From Nitrosomonas marina (lineage in GTDB: Bacteria; Pseudomonadota; Gammaproteobacteria; Burkholderiales; Nitrosomonadaceae), in assembly GCF_900110145.1 (NCBI RefSeq), contig NZ_FOCP01000004.1:124001-188000 (forward strand): a stretch of DNA of 64,000 nucleotides, written 5' to 3'. The notes below the pieces were generated by a model, which saw nothing but the letters and a program-made list of their open reading frames with translations, made no database searches and was not told where the DNA came from. Within the stretch, counting starts at the first letter, position 1. The number at the start of each line of letters is the position of its first letter. The translations under genes were made by a program, and so were the position numbers. Positions 8,258-16,501 of this stretch are shown one piece after another.

Positions 8258-9705
8258 ATCGCCTCCATGTCTACAACCCATGTATCTTTGCTGCCACCTC
8301 CCTGCGAAGAATTCACCACCGTCGATCCTTTACGTAAAGCGACGCGTGTCAGACCGCCGTTGGTCACGTTAATTCTTTCACCACTCAAAATAAATGGACG
8401 TAAATCCAGGTGGCGCGGCTCCACATGATGGTCGACAAGCGTGGGCGCAGTGGACAATGTCAACATCGGTTGTGCAACATAATTTCGGGGATCCCGACGG
8501 ATCAGGCGGACGAATTTCTCGCGCTCGCTTTTACTGGCCTGTGGCCCGATCAGCATGCCGTAACCGCCGGATTCGTTCGCGGGTTTCACAACCATTGTAT
8601 GAATATTCTCGATGACGTGTTGCCGCTCAAGTTTATTGATGCATTTATAGGTTGGCACATTGGGCAATATCGCATCCTGGTCAAGGTAATATTTAATAAT
8701 CTCGGGTACAAACGCATAGACAACCTTATCATCGGCAACACCGGCGCCAGGCGCGTTGGCCAGCGCGACCTTACCGCATTTCCAGGCACGCATCAGCCCA
8801 GGCACGCCGAGCAAGGAGTCCGGATTGAACACTTCCGGATCGAGGAACAAATCATCAATACGACGATAAATGACATCTACGCGCGTCAGCCCTTCAATTG
8901 TGCGCATGTATACAATATCATTTTCCACTGTCAGATCACTACCTTCGACCAGTTCAGCTCCCATCTGTTGCGCCAGGTAAGCATGTTCGAAATAAGCTGA
9001 ATTAAAGATACCCGGCGTCAATACAACAATCTCCGGCTGATCGCCCGGTCGTGGTGATAAGGCGGCCAGCGTGTCATAGAGCTGCGATGGATAATCATCA
9101 ACCGGCAGAATATTATTCTGTTCGAACATTTCCGGAAACAACCGCTTCATCACCAGTCGGTTCTCGAGCATATAGGAAACGCCCGAAGGCACGCGCAAAT
9201 TATCCTCGAGCACATAAAAAGTGCCATCCTTGTCCCGCACCAGATCAGACCCGCAAATATGTGCCCAGATACCAAGCGGTGCCTGAACACCGACACACTC
9301 GGGTCTGAAATTTTTAGAGTCCTGAAGTAACTCAGCGGGGAACACGCCATCCTTAATGATACGCTGCTGGTGATACAAATCGTCGATGAACAGATTGAGC
9401 GCCTGGACACGTTGCTCAAGACCGGCTTCAACCTGCAACCACTCACGCTTATCTATAATGCGCGGAATCATGTCAAATGGCCAGGCGCGATCAATAGACC
9501 CTTCCTCTTCATTATAAACAGTAAATGTGATGCCCATTACATGAATGGCAGACTCAGCCGCGACTTTATACTCTTCAATTTCGCTATCTTTGAGCGTACG
9601 CAGATAACTACACAACGCCTGAGCAGCTGAGCGCGGACGACCGGTTGCACGAAGCAGTTCGTCATACAGATTTCTTACTTTATAACTTCCCCAACGAATT
9701 GCCAT
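8254..9705 (-). CDS. Circularly permuted ATP-grasp ligase (DUF404/DUF407 type)
   Basis: This 483-residue protein is a circularly permuted type 2 ATP-grasp enzyme, normal in length for the family. Recognisable segments are LRVPSGVSYMLENR (about 170-185), the VVLTPGIFNSAYFEHAYLA region, VYRRIDDLFLDPEVF, VANAPG-like, and the nucleotide-binding VVKPANESGGYGM loop near residues 370-385. ATP-grasp enzymes of this group are predicted to form amide bonds between a carboxylate and an amine through an acyl phosphate, making peptides or peptide tags; no substrate is proven. It is the first gene of a two-gene operon with the alpha-E protein and is divergent from the Anbu gene across 165 bp. Confidence 0.9.
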   Translation of the reverse strand: MAIRWGSYKVRNLYDELLRATGRPRSAAQALCSYLRTLKDSEIEEYKVAAESAIHVMGITFTVYNEEEGSIDRAWPFDMIPRIIDKREWLQVEAGLEQRVQALNLFIDDLYHQQRIIKDGVFPAELLQDSKNFRPECVGVQAPLGIWAHICGSDLVRDKDGTFYVLEDNLRVPSGVSYMLENRLVMKRLFPEMFEQNNILPVDDYPSQLYDTLAALSPRPGDQPEIVVLTPGIFNSAYFEHAYLAQQMGAELVEGSDLTVENDIVYMRTIEGLTRVDVIYRRIDDLFLDPEVFNPDSLLGVPGLMRAWKCGKVALANAPGAGVADDKVVYAFVPEIIKYYLDQDAILPNVPTYKCINKLERQHVIENIHTMVVKPANESGGYGMLIGPQASKSEREKFVRLIRRDPRNYVAQPMLTLSTAPTLVDHHVEPRHLDLRPFILSGERINVTNGGLTRVALRKGSTVVNSSQGGGSKDTWVVDMEAI

Positions 9706-9870
9706 AAGAATTATTTATTTCGTGGATATCGAAAAAAACCAGCACTTCTTTCACATGCGCGATTTTAAAAATCACCATAAATCACTATAATATTTTCAAT
9801 TTTAACATGCGGTATTGATACTTTGACAACCGAGCCTTTGATCCGCATTTAGCTTACGACTCATTATCTT

Positions 9871-10605
9871 ATGACTTATTGTCTGGCGATCAGCGTTAAT
9901 AAAGGTCTTATTTTTGCTTCCGACTCAAGAACCAATGCCGGTGTTGATTATGTAACGACATACAGCAAAATGCATTCCTTTGTTTGGCCCGGCGAACGCA
10001 TCTGTGTATTACTGACCGCCGGGAATCTTGCCACATCCCAGGCAGTTGTTAACAACATCAAAACCGGACTCGCTGCACAGGGTTCCGGCATGAATCTGCG
10101 CAAAGGAAAATACCTGTATGAAGTCGCACACTATGTGGGACAGCTCAGCCAGGCGGAACAACGGGAGCATGCCGAAGCGCTGGAAAAAAGCGGTAACAGC
10201 AGCGCAGAGGCCAGTTTCATTCTCGGCGGACAAATTGCCGGACTGGCACCGGAAATTTATTTGATCTACCCACAAGGGAATTACATCAGTGCCTCACCGG
10301 AAACACCCTTTTTACAGATCGGTGAAAACAAATATGGAAAACCCATTCTGGACCGGATTATCACACCGACCACGTCCCTTGAAGATGCTGCGAGGTGTGC
10401 ACTGGTTTCACTGGAATCAACGATACGCAGCAATATTTCCGTTGGGCCGCCTCTGGAACTGGCGATCCATACAATCAACGAACTTCACGAGCCAGTCCGT
10501 ATGAAACTGACGCTGAATTCTCCGATGTACAAATCTCTCCAGAAACAATGGAATAACGGTTTACGCGATGCTTTCAGCCGGTTACCACGCTTTGACTGGG
10601 AGTAG
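9871..10605 (+). CDS. Anbu, proteasome-like N-terminal nucleophile peptidase
   Basis: This 244-residue protein matches the Anbu (ancestral beta subunit) family, relatives of the proteasome beta subunit and HslV. It begins MTYCLAISVNKGLIFASDSRT. After removal of Met1, Thr2 would be the nucleophile, with Asp18 (SDSRT) and Lys33 (YSKMHSF) in the places of proteasome Asp17 and Lys33. The glycine-rich ASFILGGQIAG strand of the beta-subunit fold is present near residue 115. Anbu assembles into open rings or helices and has shown little activity on standard substrates. Genomic context with ATP-grasp and alpha-E proteins, seen here, is the family hallmark and suggests it processes a product of the ligase. 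Its 3' end overlaps the convergent metallopeptidase gene by 32 bp. Confidence 0.9.
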   Translation: MTYCLAISVNKGLIFASDSRTNAGVDYVTTYSKMHSFVWPGERICVLLTAGNLATSQAVVNNIKTGLAAQGSGMNLRKGKYLYEVAHYVGQLSQAEQREHAEALEKSGNSSAEASFILGGQIAGLAPEIYLIYPQGNYISASPETPFLQIGENKYGKPILDRIITPTTSLEDAARCALVSLESTIRSNISVGPPLELAIHTINELHEPVRMKLTLNSPMYKSLQKQWNNGLRDAFSRLPRFDWE

Positions 10606-11704
10606 TCGCCGGTAATGAGCGCAGACTGGCATTCATTACAATGTTATGTATAAACCGCAGCTTGGCCAGCGTCACATCAGTGATTACAAAAGGATAAGCA
10701 TCATCCAATCCCATGCTGCGATTTAGCGCGTTCAAAGCAACGGACAACCGGCACCAGTCATCTAACAACGTATCAAAGACAGCGGCTTCAAAATGATCAT
10801 CGTTCATATGAGCACCTGCACCGGGTTGCGAAATATTGCTGCCTTGAATTCTGAAGCCGTAATCATGTGCAGTTTCAACAGTATCCATCATATGCAGGTA
10901 GTGCGCCCAGGTCTCGGCCCAGTCTTCCCAGGGATGTGCACTGGCATAAGCGCTGATCCAGCTCTGCTGCCATGACGGCGGCGCCCCATGCTGATAATAA
11001 TCGACCAACGCCTGTTGATAATTTTTTCGTTCGTCACCAAACAAGTTGCGAAAATCAGTGATTTTATCCGTGCCCTCAATCAGATATCCCCAGTAATAAT
11101 GACCCGATTCATGCCGAAAATGACCGAGCAGCGTACGGTAACGCTCGTTCATCTTATCACGCATTTCGATACGCGCACTGTGATCCGCCTCGCGCAGATT
11201 GATGGTTATTTTTCCCGAATGATGACCGGTGACAATGCTTTGGCTGGTGGTTACTACATTATTAAATTCCCCATGCCCGTTCATATCCTGCAAAAATTCA
11301 AAGCAGAGCCCACCATCCGGATCCTGTTGACGGTCGATTACAGGGAGATTCAAATTGTATAAAGTGTAAAGCAACCTGCGCTTTGCCTGCTCTACACGGT
11401 ACCACATCATCACATTCTTCGCCTCGGTGAGATTCGGGATGAGTTGATTCAGGCGGCAGGAGTCACACAGCATATGTGAATCTCGTTCCGGGACCATCCA
11501 GTTGCAAACATTGTAATCAATGCTGTTTTCACACTGGCGATAAGGCTGATGATTTGATATGGCCAGCCAGGTATCTTTATCTAAAGGTTCCAAGGTGCTT
11601 AATGTCCGTTGATCAGGCAAATACCCAACCATCCGGCCACATGCCAGACATTGGCTGTTCTCAAAATACAGAATATTCCCGCAAGCACACCTAAAAGTTT
11701 TCAA
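10574..11704 (-). CDS. Putative zinc-binding metallopeptidase of the Anbu neighbourhood
   Basis: This 376-residue protein has an N-terminal zinc-ribbon-like cysteine set (C6, C8, C19, C22) followed by more cysteines (C58, C67, C80, C83) and a metallopeptidase motif HESGH at residues 198-202, with a downstream WEDWAETWAHYLHMMD segment that can supply further metal ligands. It fits the family annotated as putative zinc-binding metallopeptidase (DUF2248-like), often found with Anbu, alpha-E and ATP-grasp genes. It is cytoplasmic, with no signal peptide. The gene is convergent with Anbu, overlapping it tail to tail, so the two are not one operon although the neighbourhood is conserved. Substrate unknown. 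Confidence 0.8.
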   Translation of the reverse strand: MKTFRCACGNILYFENSQCLACGRMVGYLPDQRTLSTLEPLDKDTWLAISNHQPYRQCENSIDYNVCNWMVPERDSHMLCDSCRLNQLIPNLTEAKNVMMWYRVEQAKRRLLYTLYNLNLPVIDRQQDPDGGLCFEFLQDMNGHGEFNNVVTTSQSIVTGHHSGKITINLREADHSARIEMRDKMNERYRTLLGHFRHESGHYYWGYLIEGTDKITDFRNLFGDERKNYQQALVDYYQHGAPPSWQQSWISAYASAHPWEDWAETWAHYLHMMDTVETAHDYGFRIQGSNISQPGAGAHMNDDHFEAAVFDTLLDDWCRLSVALNALNRSMGLDDAYPFVITDVTLAKLRFIHNIVMNASLRSLPATTPSQSVVTG

Positions 11705-11943
11705 GGTATCACCCTCAGATATCGATACAAACTGAATCAGTATAATGTAAAAAGAAGACCACAGTACCCAGTCAGTCGATAAAATTCAACTCAAACCGAT
11801 ATATACAGATCGTATTCTGACTCATCGGATAAAATTGTAATGAAGCACGAGGAGCAGCATATTGAGCGACATTGTTGATTAGCTTCGTTTTCAACGTCAT
11901 GCGTCATAACGCTGGTCCATCTCGTTCGCTGCGAAAATTCCGA

Positions 11944-13353
11944 TCAACTTGTTTCAGTCGAATAAGGAAGAATCAGAGAAAAACTCGTCGGATTTTTTCG
12001 CTGAATGCTTAATTCCGCTGAAATTTGCTCACTTAATAACTGTACCAATTGCAAACCGAGTGTCGAAGCTTGATCAATATCGAATTCTTCCGGTATGCCA
12101 ACGCCATCATCCGCAACTCGTAACTGCAATCTGCATGAATCCAGATACTTCAGGCTTACATCAATGTGTCCGGATTCACGTCCTGGAAAAGCATATTTCA
12201 TGGCATTAGAACAAAGCTCGTTGACGATCAGTCCGAGTGGTATGCTGACGTCAATCGATAGATATACATGATCGGTATTAACATTCACCTGAAATTTAGT
12301 GGTATCCAAAGCATACGAATATGACAGCGTATTCATGAGTGAAACGATGACACCGGCAAAATCCACTCGAGAAAAATCCGAAGACTCATACAGTATCTGA
12401 TGAATGAGGGCCATGGATTTTACCCTGTTCTGACTTTCTCGCAACACGGATATCACCGAATTATCAAAAATCATATCTGACTGCATGCCGAGCAAACTGT
12501 CGATTATCTGCAGGTTGTTTTTCACTCTATGGTGAATTTCTGCCAGCAACAAGTCCTTTTCTTTCAATGCGGCTTTTAATTGCTGTTCCTGATTCTTTCT
12601 CTCTGTAATATCAATTACCGACGCCAGCACCATAGCTCCCTGCAGCGCCTTGATTGGATTCAACCCTACTTCGACCGGAAACTCCCTGCCATTTTTATGC
12701 AAGCCAAAGAGATCTCTTCCATGGCCCATCGCACGCGTAGTCGGCTGCTCCATGAATTTTGTTCTTAATTCCGGATGAATCGAACGGTGTGGTTCCGGTA
12801 TCAGGATTTCTATCGGTTGGCCGATCAGTTCATCACGGCTATAGCCAAATAACGATTCAGTTGCGGAATTCACCATAACGATAGTGCCGGTCTGATTGGT
12901 CATGATCATGCCATTGGGAGAAGCTTCCACAGCCAGATGTATCATTTCTTCAGCCTGTTTTCGATCGGTCAGATCGACAATTGCGGCCAGCACCAGAATA
13001 CCCTGTTCAGTTTTAACCGGATTTAACCCCACTTCAACAGGAAATTCCTTTCCATCTTTACGCAAACCAAAAAGATCAGATCCATGACCCATTGGGCGCG
13101 ATTTCAATTCTTCAATATAGACTTCGCGATATTCGGGATGGTGTTGGCGAAAGCGCTGGGGTATCAACTTTTCGATCGGATGTCCGATCAATTCCTCTCT
13201 CGAATAACCAAACAGCTTTTCTGTTGCCGAATTTACCATGATGATATGACCCTCTTGATTCGTCATTACCATACCGTTTGGAGAAGCCTCCACTGCCAGA
13301 CGCATCATTTCTGAAGTATTATTGACTTCGCTGAATCGAGTCACCGCTGACAT
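11944..13353 (-). CDS. Soluble PAS-PAS sensor histidine kinase
   Basis: This 469-residue kinase has no membrane segment. Two PAS domains (about 16-132 and 136-255) are followed by a HisKA_2-type dimerisation domain with EIHHRVKNNLQ at 272-282, the phospho-acceptor being the His before Arg, and a HATPase domain with N-box NELCSNAMKYAF and G1 box ADDGVGIP. The two PAS domains are close copies of each other (both contain VEASPNGM, NSATE.LFGYSR and EFPVEVGLNP), a recent tandem duplication. GGAGAG stands before ATG 13353. It lies 67 bp downstream of the REC-GGDEF-EAL gene and is probably co-transcribed, so it likely phosphorylates that receiver. Confidence 0.88.
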   Translation of the reverse strand: MSAVTRFSEVNNTSEMMRLAVEASPNGMVMTNQEGHIIMVNSATEKLFGYSREELIGHPIEKLIPQRFRQHHPEYREVYIEELKSRPMGHGSDLFGLRKDGKEFPVEVGLNPVKTEQGILVLAAIVDLTDRKQAEEMIHLAVEASPNGMIMTNQTGTIVMVNSATESLFGYSRDELIGQPIEILIPEPHRSIHPELRTKFMEQPTTRAMGHGRDLFGLHKNGREFPVEVGLNPIKALQGAMVLASVIDITERKNQEQQLKAALKEKDLLLAEIHHRVKNNLQIIDSLLGMQSDMIFDNSVISVLRESQNRVKSMALIHQILYESSDFSRVDFAGVIVSLMNTLSYSYALDTTKFQVNVNTDHVYLSIDVSIPLGLIVNELCSNAMKYAFPGRESGHIDVSLKYLDSCRLQLRVADDGVGIPEEFDIDQASTLGLQLVQLLSEQISAELSIQRKNPTSFSLILPYSTETS

Positions 13354-13420
13354 ATTCTCTCCTTTCATTCGCTCACTCTCAAAAATAAAACTGCACGCCT
13401 GAAACTTATTGCAGTCGCCT

Positions 13421-15844
13421 TTAATGATAATTCGCTTGATTTTTGATCAATTCGGTAATTCTGCCCGGGAGAACCGGCTTGCTGAACAGGAATCCCTGGA
13501 ATTCGTCGCATCCGTGCGTATCCAGATAATCTACTTGTTCCGGGAACTCGATACCTTCTGCAACGACTTTTAGATTCAGTTCCTTGCCGAGTGCCAGGAT
13601 CGCCGCAGCTATGGCGCAGTCATTCTTGTCATGCGGGATATCCTTTATAAAGCTGCGATCAATTTTCAGTTTATGAATTGGCAAATTTTTCAGTGAACTC
13701 ATGCAAGAATAGCCGGTACCAAAATCGTCAATCGAAATTGATACACCCGAATTTTCGAGTTCCTTCAAATGCGCATTATCAACCAAATCATCTTGCAGGC
13801 AGGATTCTGTTATCTCTAACTCCAGTAAGTGCGCCGGAAGCTCATATTGATGCAGCAAATGATCGATTAATTTTGTTAACCTTGTGTCTGAGAACTGGCG
13901 TATCGACATATTGACAGCAATACCCAGATCAGAAAGTCCTTCCGACCGCCATACATTGAGCTGGCGGCATGCTTCGGCCAATACCCAGTTTCCAATTTCT
14001 ACCATCAACTTGCTTGATTCCGCTACGGGAATAATCTCTGCCGGAAACAGCAATCCCTTATCAGGATGCTGCCAGCGAATTAATGCCTCAACACTTGTAA
14101 CTTTTCGGCCAGATGAAGAAAATTGTGGCTGATAATGAAGAATAAATTCATTTCTCTCAAGAGCCTGATACAACTCACGCTCTCGCATCAAAAAATGACT
14201 TGCCCTTTGGGTAAGACAAGGGTGGTAGTATGCATACATATTCCGGCCACTGCTTTTGGCCTGGTACATTGCAGTATCGGCCATTTGCACAAGTGCGTCG
14301 TGGTGATCGGAATGTTCCGGATACACGCTGATACCGATGCTGCAAGACGGTATGATTTCCATACCTTCGACAATCACCGGCGCAGATAGACAATTCAGAA
14401 TTTTTTCCGCGATCCTGGTCAGTGCGTCTTTAGAATCAACATCTGATACAATCACAATGAATTCATCGCCGCCCAACCGACCAAGCGTGTCGCTTTTTCG
14501 CAACTCTGACTGTATTTTTTGAGAGATAAGACGCAACATACTATCGCCGGCCTTGTGTCCGAGTGTATCGTTGATACGCTTGAAATTATCGAGATCAATA
14601 AACAGGACTCCAAGTATCAACGATTCCCGCTTTGCTTTTTCAAGTGCGAATTTCAACCGGTCCATCACCAGCAAGCGATTAGGCAAACTGGTCAGGCAGT
14701 CATAGAAAGCAATTCGGGTTAACTGCTCCTGTGTTTTCCGCACGGTCGTAATATCCGATATCATTACAACCGACTGGTCAACATCACCATTTTTAACAGG
14801 TATCCGGCCGATATTTATCCAGACATACATTACTTCTTTATTTTTTTTATATGTCTTTATTTCACCCTGCCAGTGGCCGCTTTCTTCAACTGATCGCCAT
14901 AAACGATTGTAAGCGCTTTGACCCAGAAAGCTTTCTGTAAGGAAAATCAACTCTTTATCGAGAATATCGTTTTCCTCGAACTCGGTTATTGCATAAAAAG
15001 CCTTATTGGCGCAATGGAACTTTCTGTTTTTCAATAAGATAATTCCTTCCGTTGCGCACTCGAAAACAGTCGCAGCCTGTGCCAGGCGGTTTTGTACATG
15101 TCGGATTTCGGTCGTCTCCTGAAGAACTCCGATAACCTGATTTTTATACGGATTGGTATTGATAAAAGATTTTCCGTATAATTTATACCAATAATCCTTG
15201 CCTGAATCTGAATTTACTCGGAACTCTATTTCTTCAGCAGCACCTTTATTAAGACGCAGTTTCTGAATAAAGTCAGACACTTTATGCTTGTCACGTTTAT
15301 CGATTGACAGATCGAAATTTTTCCAGTCAGATATTGGTTCAAGATTGCCATTCTGGCTTTTACTCATAAAAATTTCATTTTTTTCTTCTGTTGCTTCCCA
15401 CGTTCCCAAGCGGGCTGCTTCAAGCGCTAGTCGAAAATGTTCTTCGCTCTTGGCAATTTTTGTATCATTCTCAAAGCGCTCCATGCTGACTTGAATCATG
15501 ACATGCAATTCACGGTCGGAAAACGGTTTTAACAAATATCCATAAGGCATGGTGGCTCTCGCTCTGCTCAGCGTTTTTTCTTCGGAATAAGCTGTCAGAT
15601 AAATAACCGGAATACTGTGTTTTTCCTGCAGTTTAGCAGCTACTTCAACGCCATCCATTTCTCCCTGAATATGTATGTCCATGAGAACCACACTCGGTAA
15701 TTCCTGACTGATCAAGGCAAAAGCCTTGTCCCCACTTGCCGCAGTACCTATTACATCGTATCCCAGTTTAGTCAAACGTCTTTTCAAGTCGAGTGCAACA
15801 ATTTGCTCATCTTCCACGATTAAAATCTTAATGTGTCTGTCCAT
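13421..15844 (-). CDS. Response regulator with PAS, GGDEF and EAL domains (c-di-GMP turnover)
   Basis: This 807-residue protein starts with a CheY-like receiver (1-120; acidic pair E11/D12, phospho-Asp56 in VLMDIHI, K in YLLKPF). Two PAS-like sensor regions follow (about 130-260 and 260-385). The diguanylate cyclase domain has an intact GRLGGDEF and an RKSD inhibitory site five residues before it. The phosphodiesterase domain has EALIRW, DDFGTGYS, KIDRSFI and VVAEGIE. Both catalytic domains therefore look competent, and the net output on cyclic di-GMP cannot be read from sequence. AGGAAAT precedes ATG 15844. It is paired with the downstream PAS kinase and divergent from the peptidase-flagellin gene, suggesting control of motility or attachment. 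Confidence 0.92.
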   Translation of the reverse strand: MDRHIKILIVEDEQIVALDLKRRLTKLGYDVIGTAASGDKAFALISQELPSVVLMDIHIQGEMDGVEVAAKLQEKHSIPVIYLTAYSEEKTLSRARATMPYGYLLKPFSDRELHVMIQVSMERFENDTKIAKSEEHFRLALEAARLGTWEATEEKNEIFMSKSQNGNLEPISDWKNFDLSIDKRDKHKVSDFIQKLRLNKGAAEEIEFRVNSDSGKDYWYKLYGKSFINTNPYKNQVIGVLQETTEIRHVQNRLAQAATVFECATEGIILLKNRKFHCANKAFYAITEFEENDILDKELIFLTESFLGQSAYNRLWRSVEESGHWQGEIKTYKKNKEVMYVWINIGRIPVKNGDVDQSVVMISDITTVRKTQEQLTRIAFYDCLTSLPNRLLVMDRLKFALEKAKRESLILGVLFIDLDNFKRINDTLGHKAGDSMLRLISQKIQSELRKSDTLGRLGGDEFIVIVSDVDSKDALTRIAEKILNCLSAPVIVEGMEIIPSCSIGISVYPEHSDHHDALVQMADTAMYQAKSSGRNMYAYYHPCLTQRASHFLMRERELYQALERNEFILHYQPQFSSSGRKVTSVEALIRWQHPDKGLLFPAEIIPVAESSKLMVEIGNWVLAEACRQLNVWRSEGLSDLGIAVNMSIRQFSDTRLTKLIDHLLHQYELPAHLLELEITESCLQDDLVDNAHLKELENSGVSISIDDFGTGYSCMSSLKNLPIHKLKIDRSFIKDIPHDKNDCAIAAAILALGKELNLKVVAEGIEFPEQVDYLDTHGCDEFQGFLFSKPVLPGRITELIKNQANYH

Positions 15845-16501
15845 ACAATTTCCTGACAAATTAGGGCTGGCCGTTATGATATCGATAAAGAGTCGTTCAA
15901 AAGGATGGTTAGCAGGGAGCCATCAGTAAAGCTAACCAATAATTACATAAACAAAACGGGTCCAGGCAAATCAAAATGTGCGCTCAATTCACATACAATA
16001 ATGAAGATCTCACCGAACCCAATTGATGGATTTTACTTTGAGTAAAACTGTATATCAATTTTTTAACGATAACCACCCTGATATAAACAATATTTAACTG
16101 ACTGATTTTTCATTTTTTCCAGAAAGTGATTCAAGCTGAGAAGGTTCGATATTCAACTGCAATTTTTTGCTGTCGGTAATCCAATAGCGTTCTTACCAAT
16201 CGCTATTACAGATCCGATTCTGCAATTTATACTTCTGTGGTAAAAGAAGAATGTATCTAAATAGCAGTCAACAGCCGCTGGATATTGAATAAACTCTGCA
16301 TTTGCGTAATGAAAACATTCAATTTTTGAAGCCCTCAGGCTCATGATTTATATCTTTTAAATCATCTCATTCACAACTATAGATTCTCGAAACCCGATCA
16401 ATCCTCAAGTACACACTGCGGATATCATTTGTGGCTAAATAAATCTTCCAGTTTTCCGTTGATACAACCACAATCACTATTAAGTTAATTTCTCTCAATT
16501 A
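15845..16501. other. Long divergent intergenic region before the flagellin gene
   Basis: This 657-bp gap separates the divergent signalling pair and flagellin. It is AT-rich and presumably contains both promoters. A 63-codon minus-strand frame at 16153-16344 has no ribosome site and atypical Cys/Tyr/Phe-rich composition, and is not called. A candidate sigma-28 element near its right end is listed separately. No other gene or RNA is evident. Confidence 0.5.
16440..16465 (+). promoter_or_regulatory. Candidate sigma-28 (FliA) flagellar promoter
   Basis: TAAATCTT at 16440-16447, then GTTGATAC at 16458-16465, resembles the flagellar consensus TAAA-N15-GCCGATAA with five of eight matches in the -10 and a one-base-short spacer. 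It lies 36 bp before the flagellin ATG, a plausible leader length. A late flagellin gene is normally FliA-dependent. The match is partial, so the call is tentative. Confidence 0.35.

Noticed and set aside
16043..16068. Sigma-28-like TAAA ... AACGATAA in the flagellin upstream region
   Set aside because: The spacer is 18 nt instead of about 15 and the site is over 430 bp from the ATG; the element at 16440 fits better.
16153..16344. 63-codon minus-strand frame before the flagellin gene
   Set aside because: No ribosome site, composition unlike neighbouring proteins, no recognisable motif.
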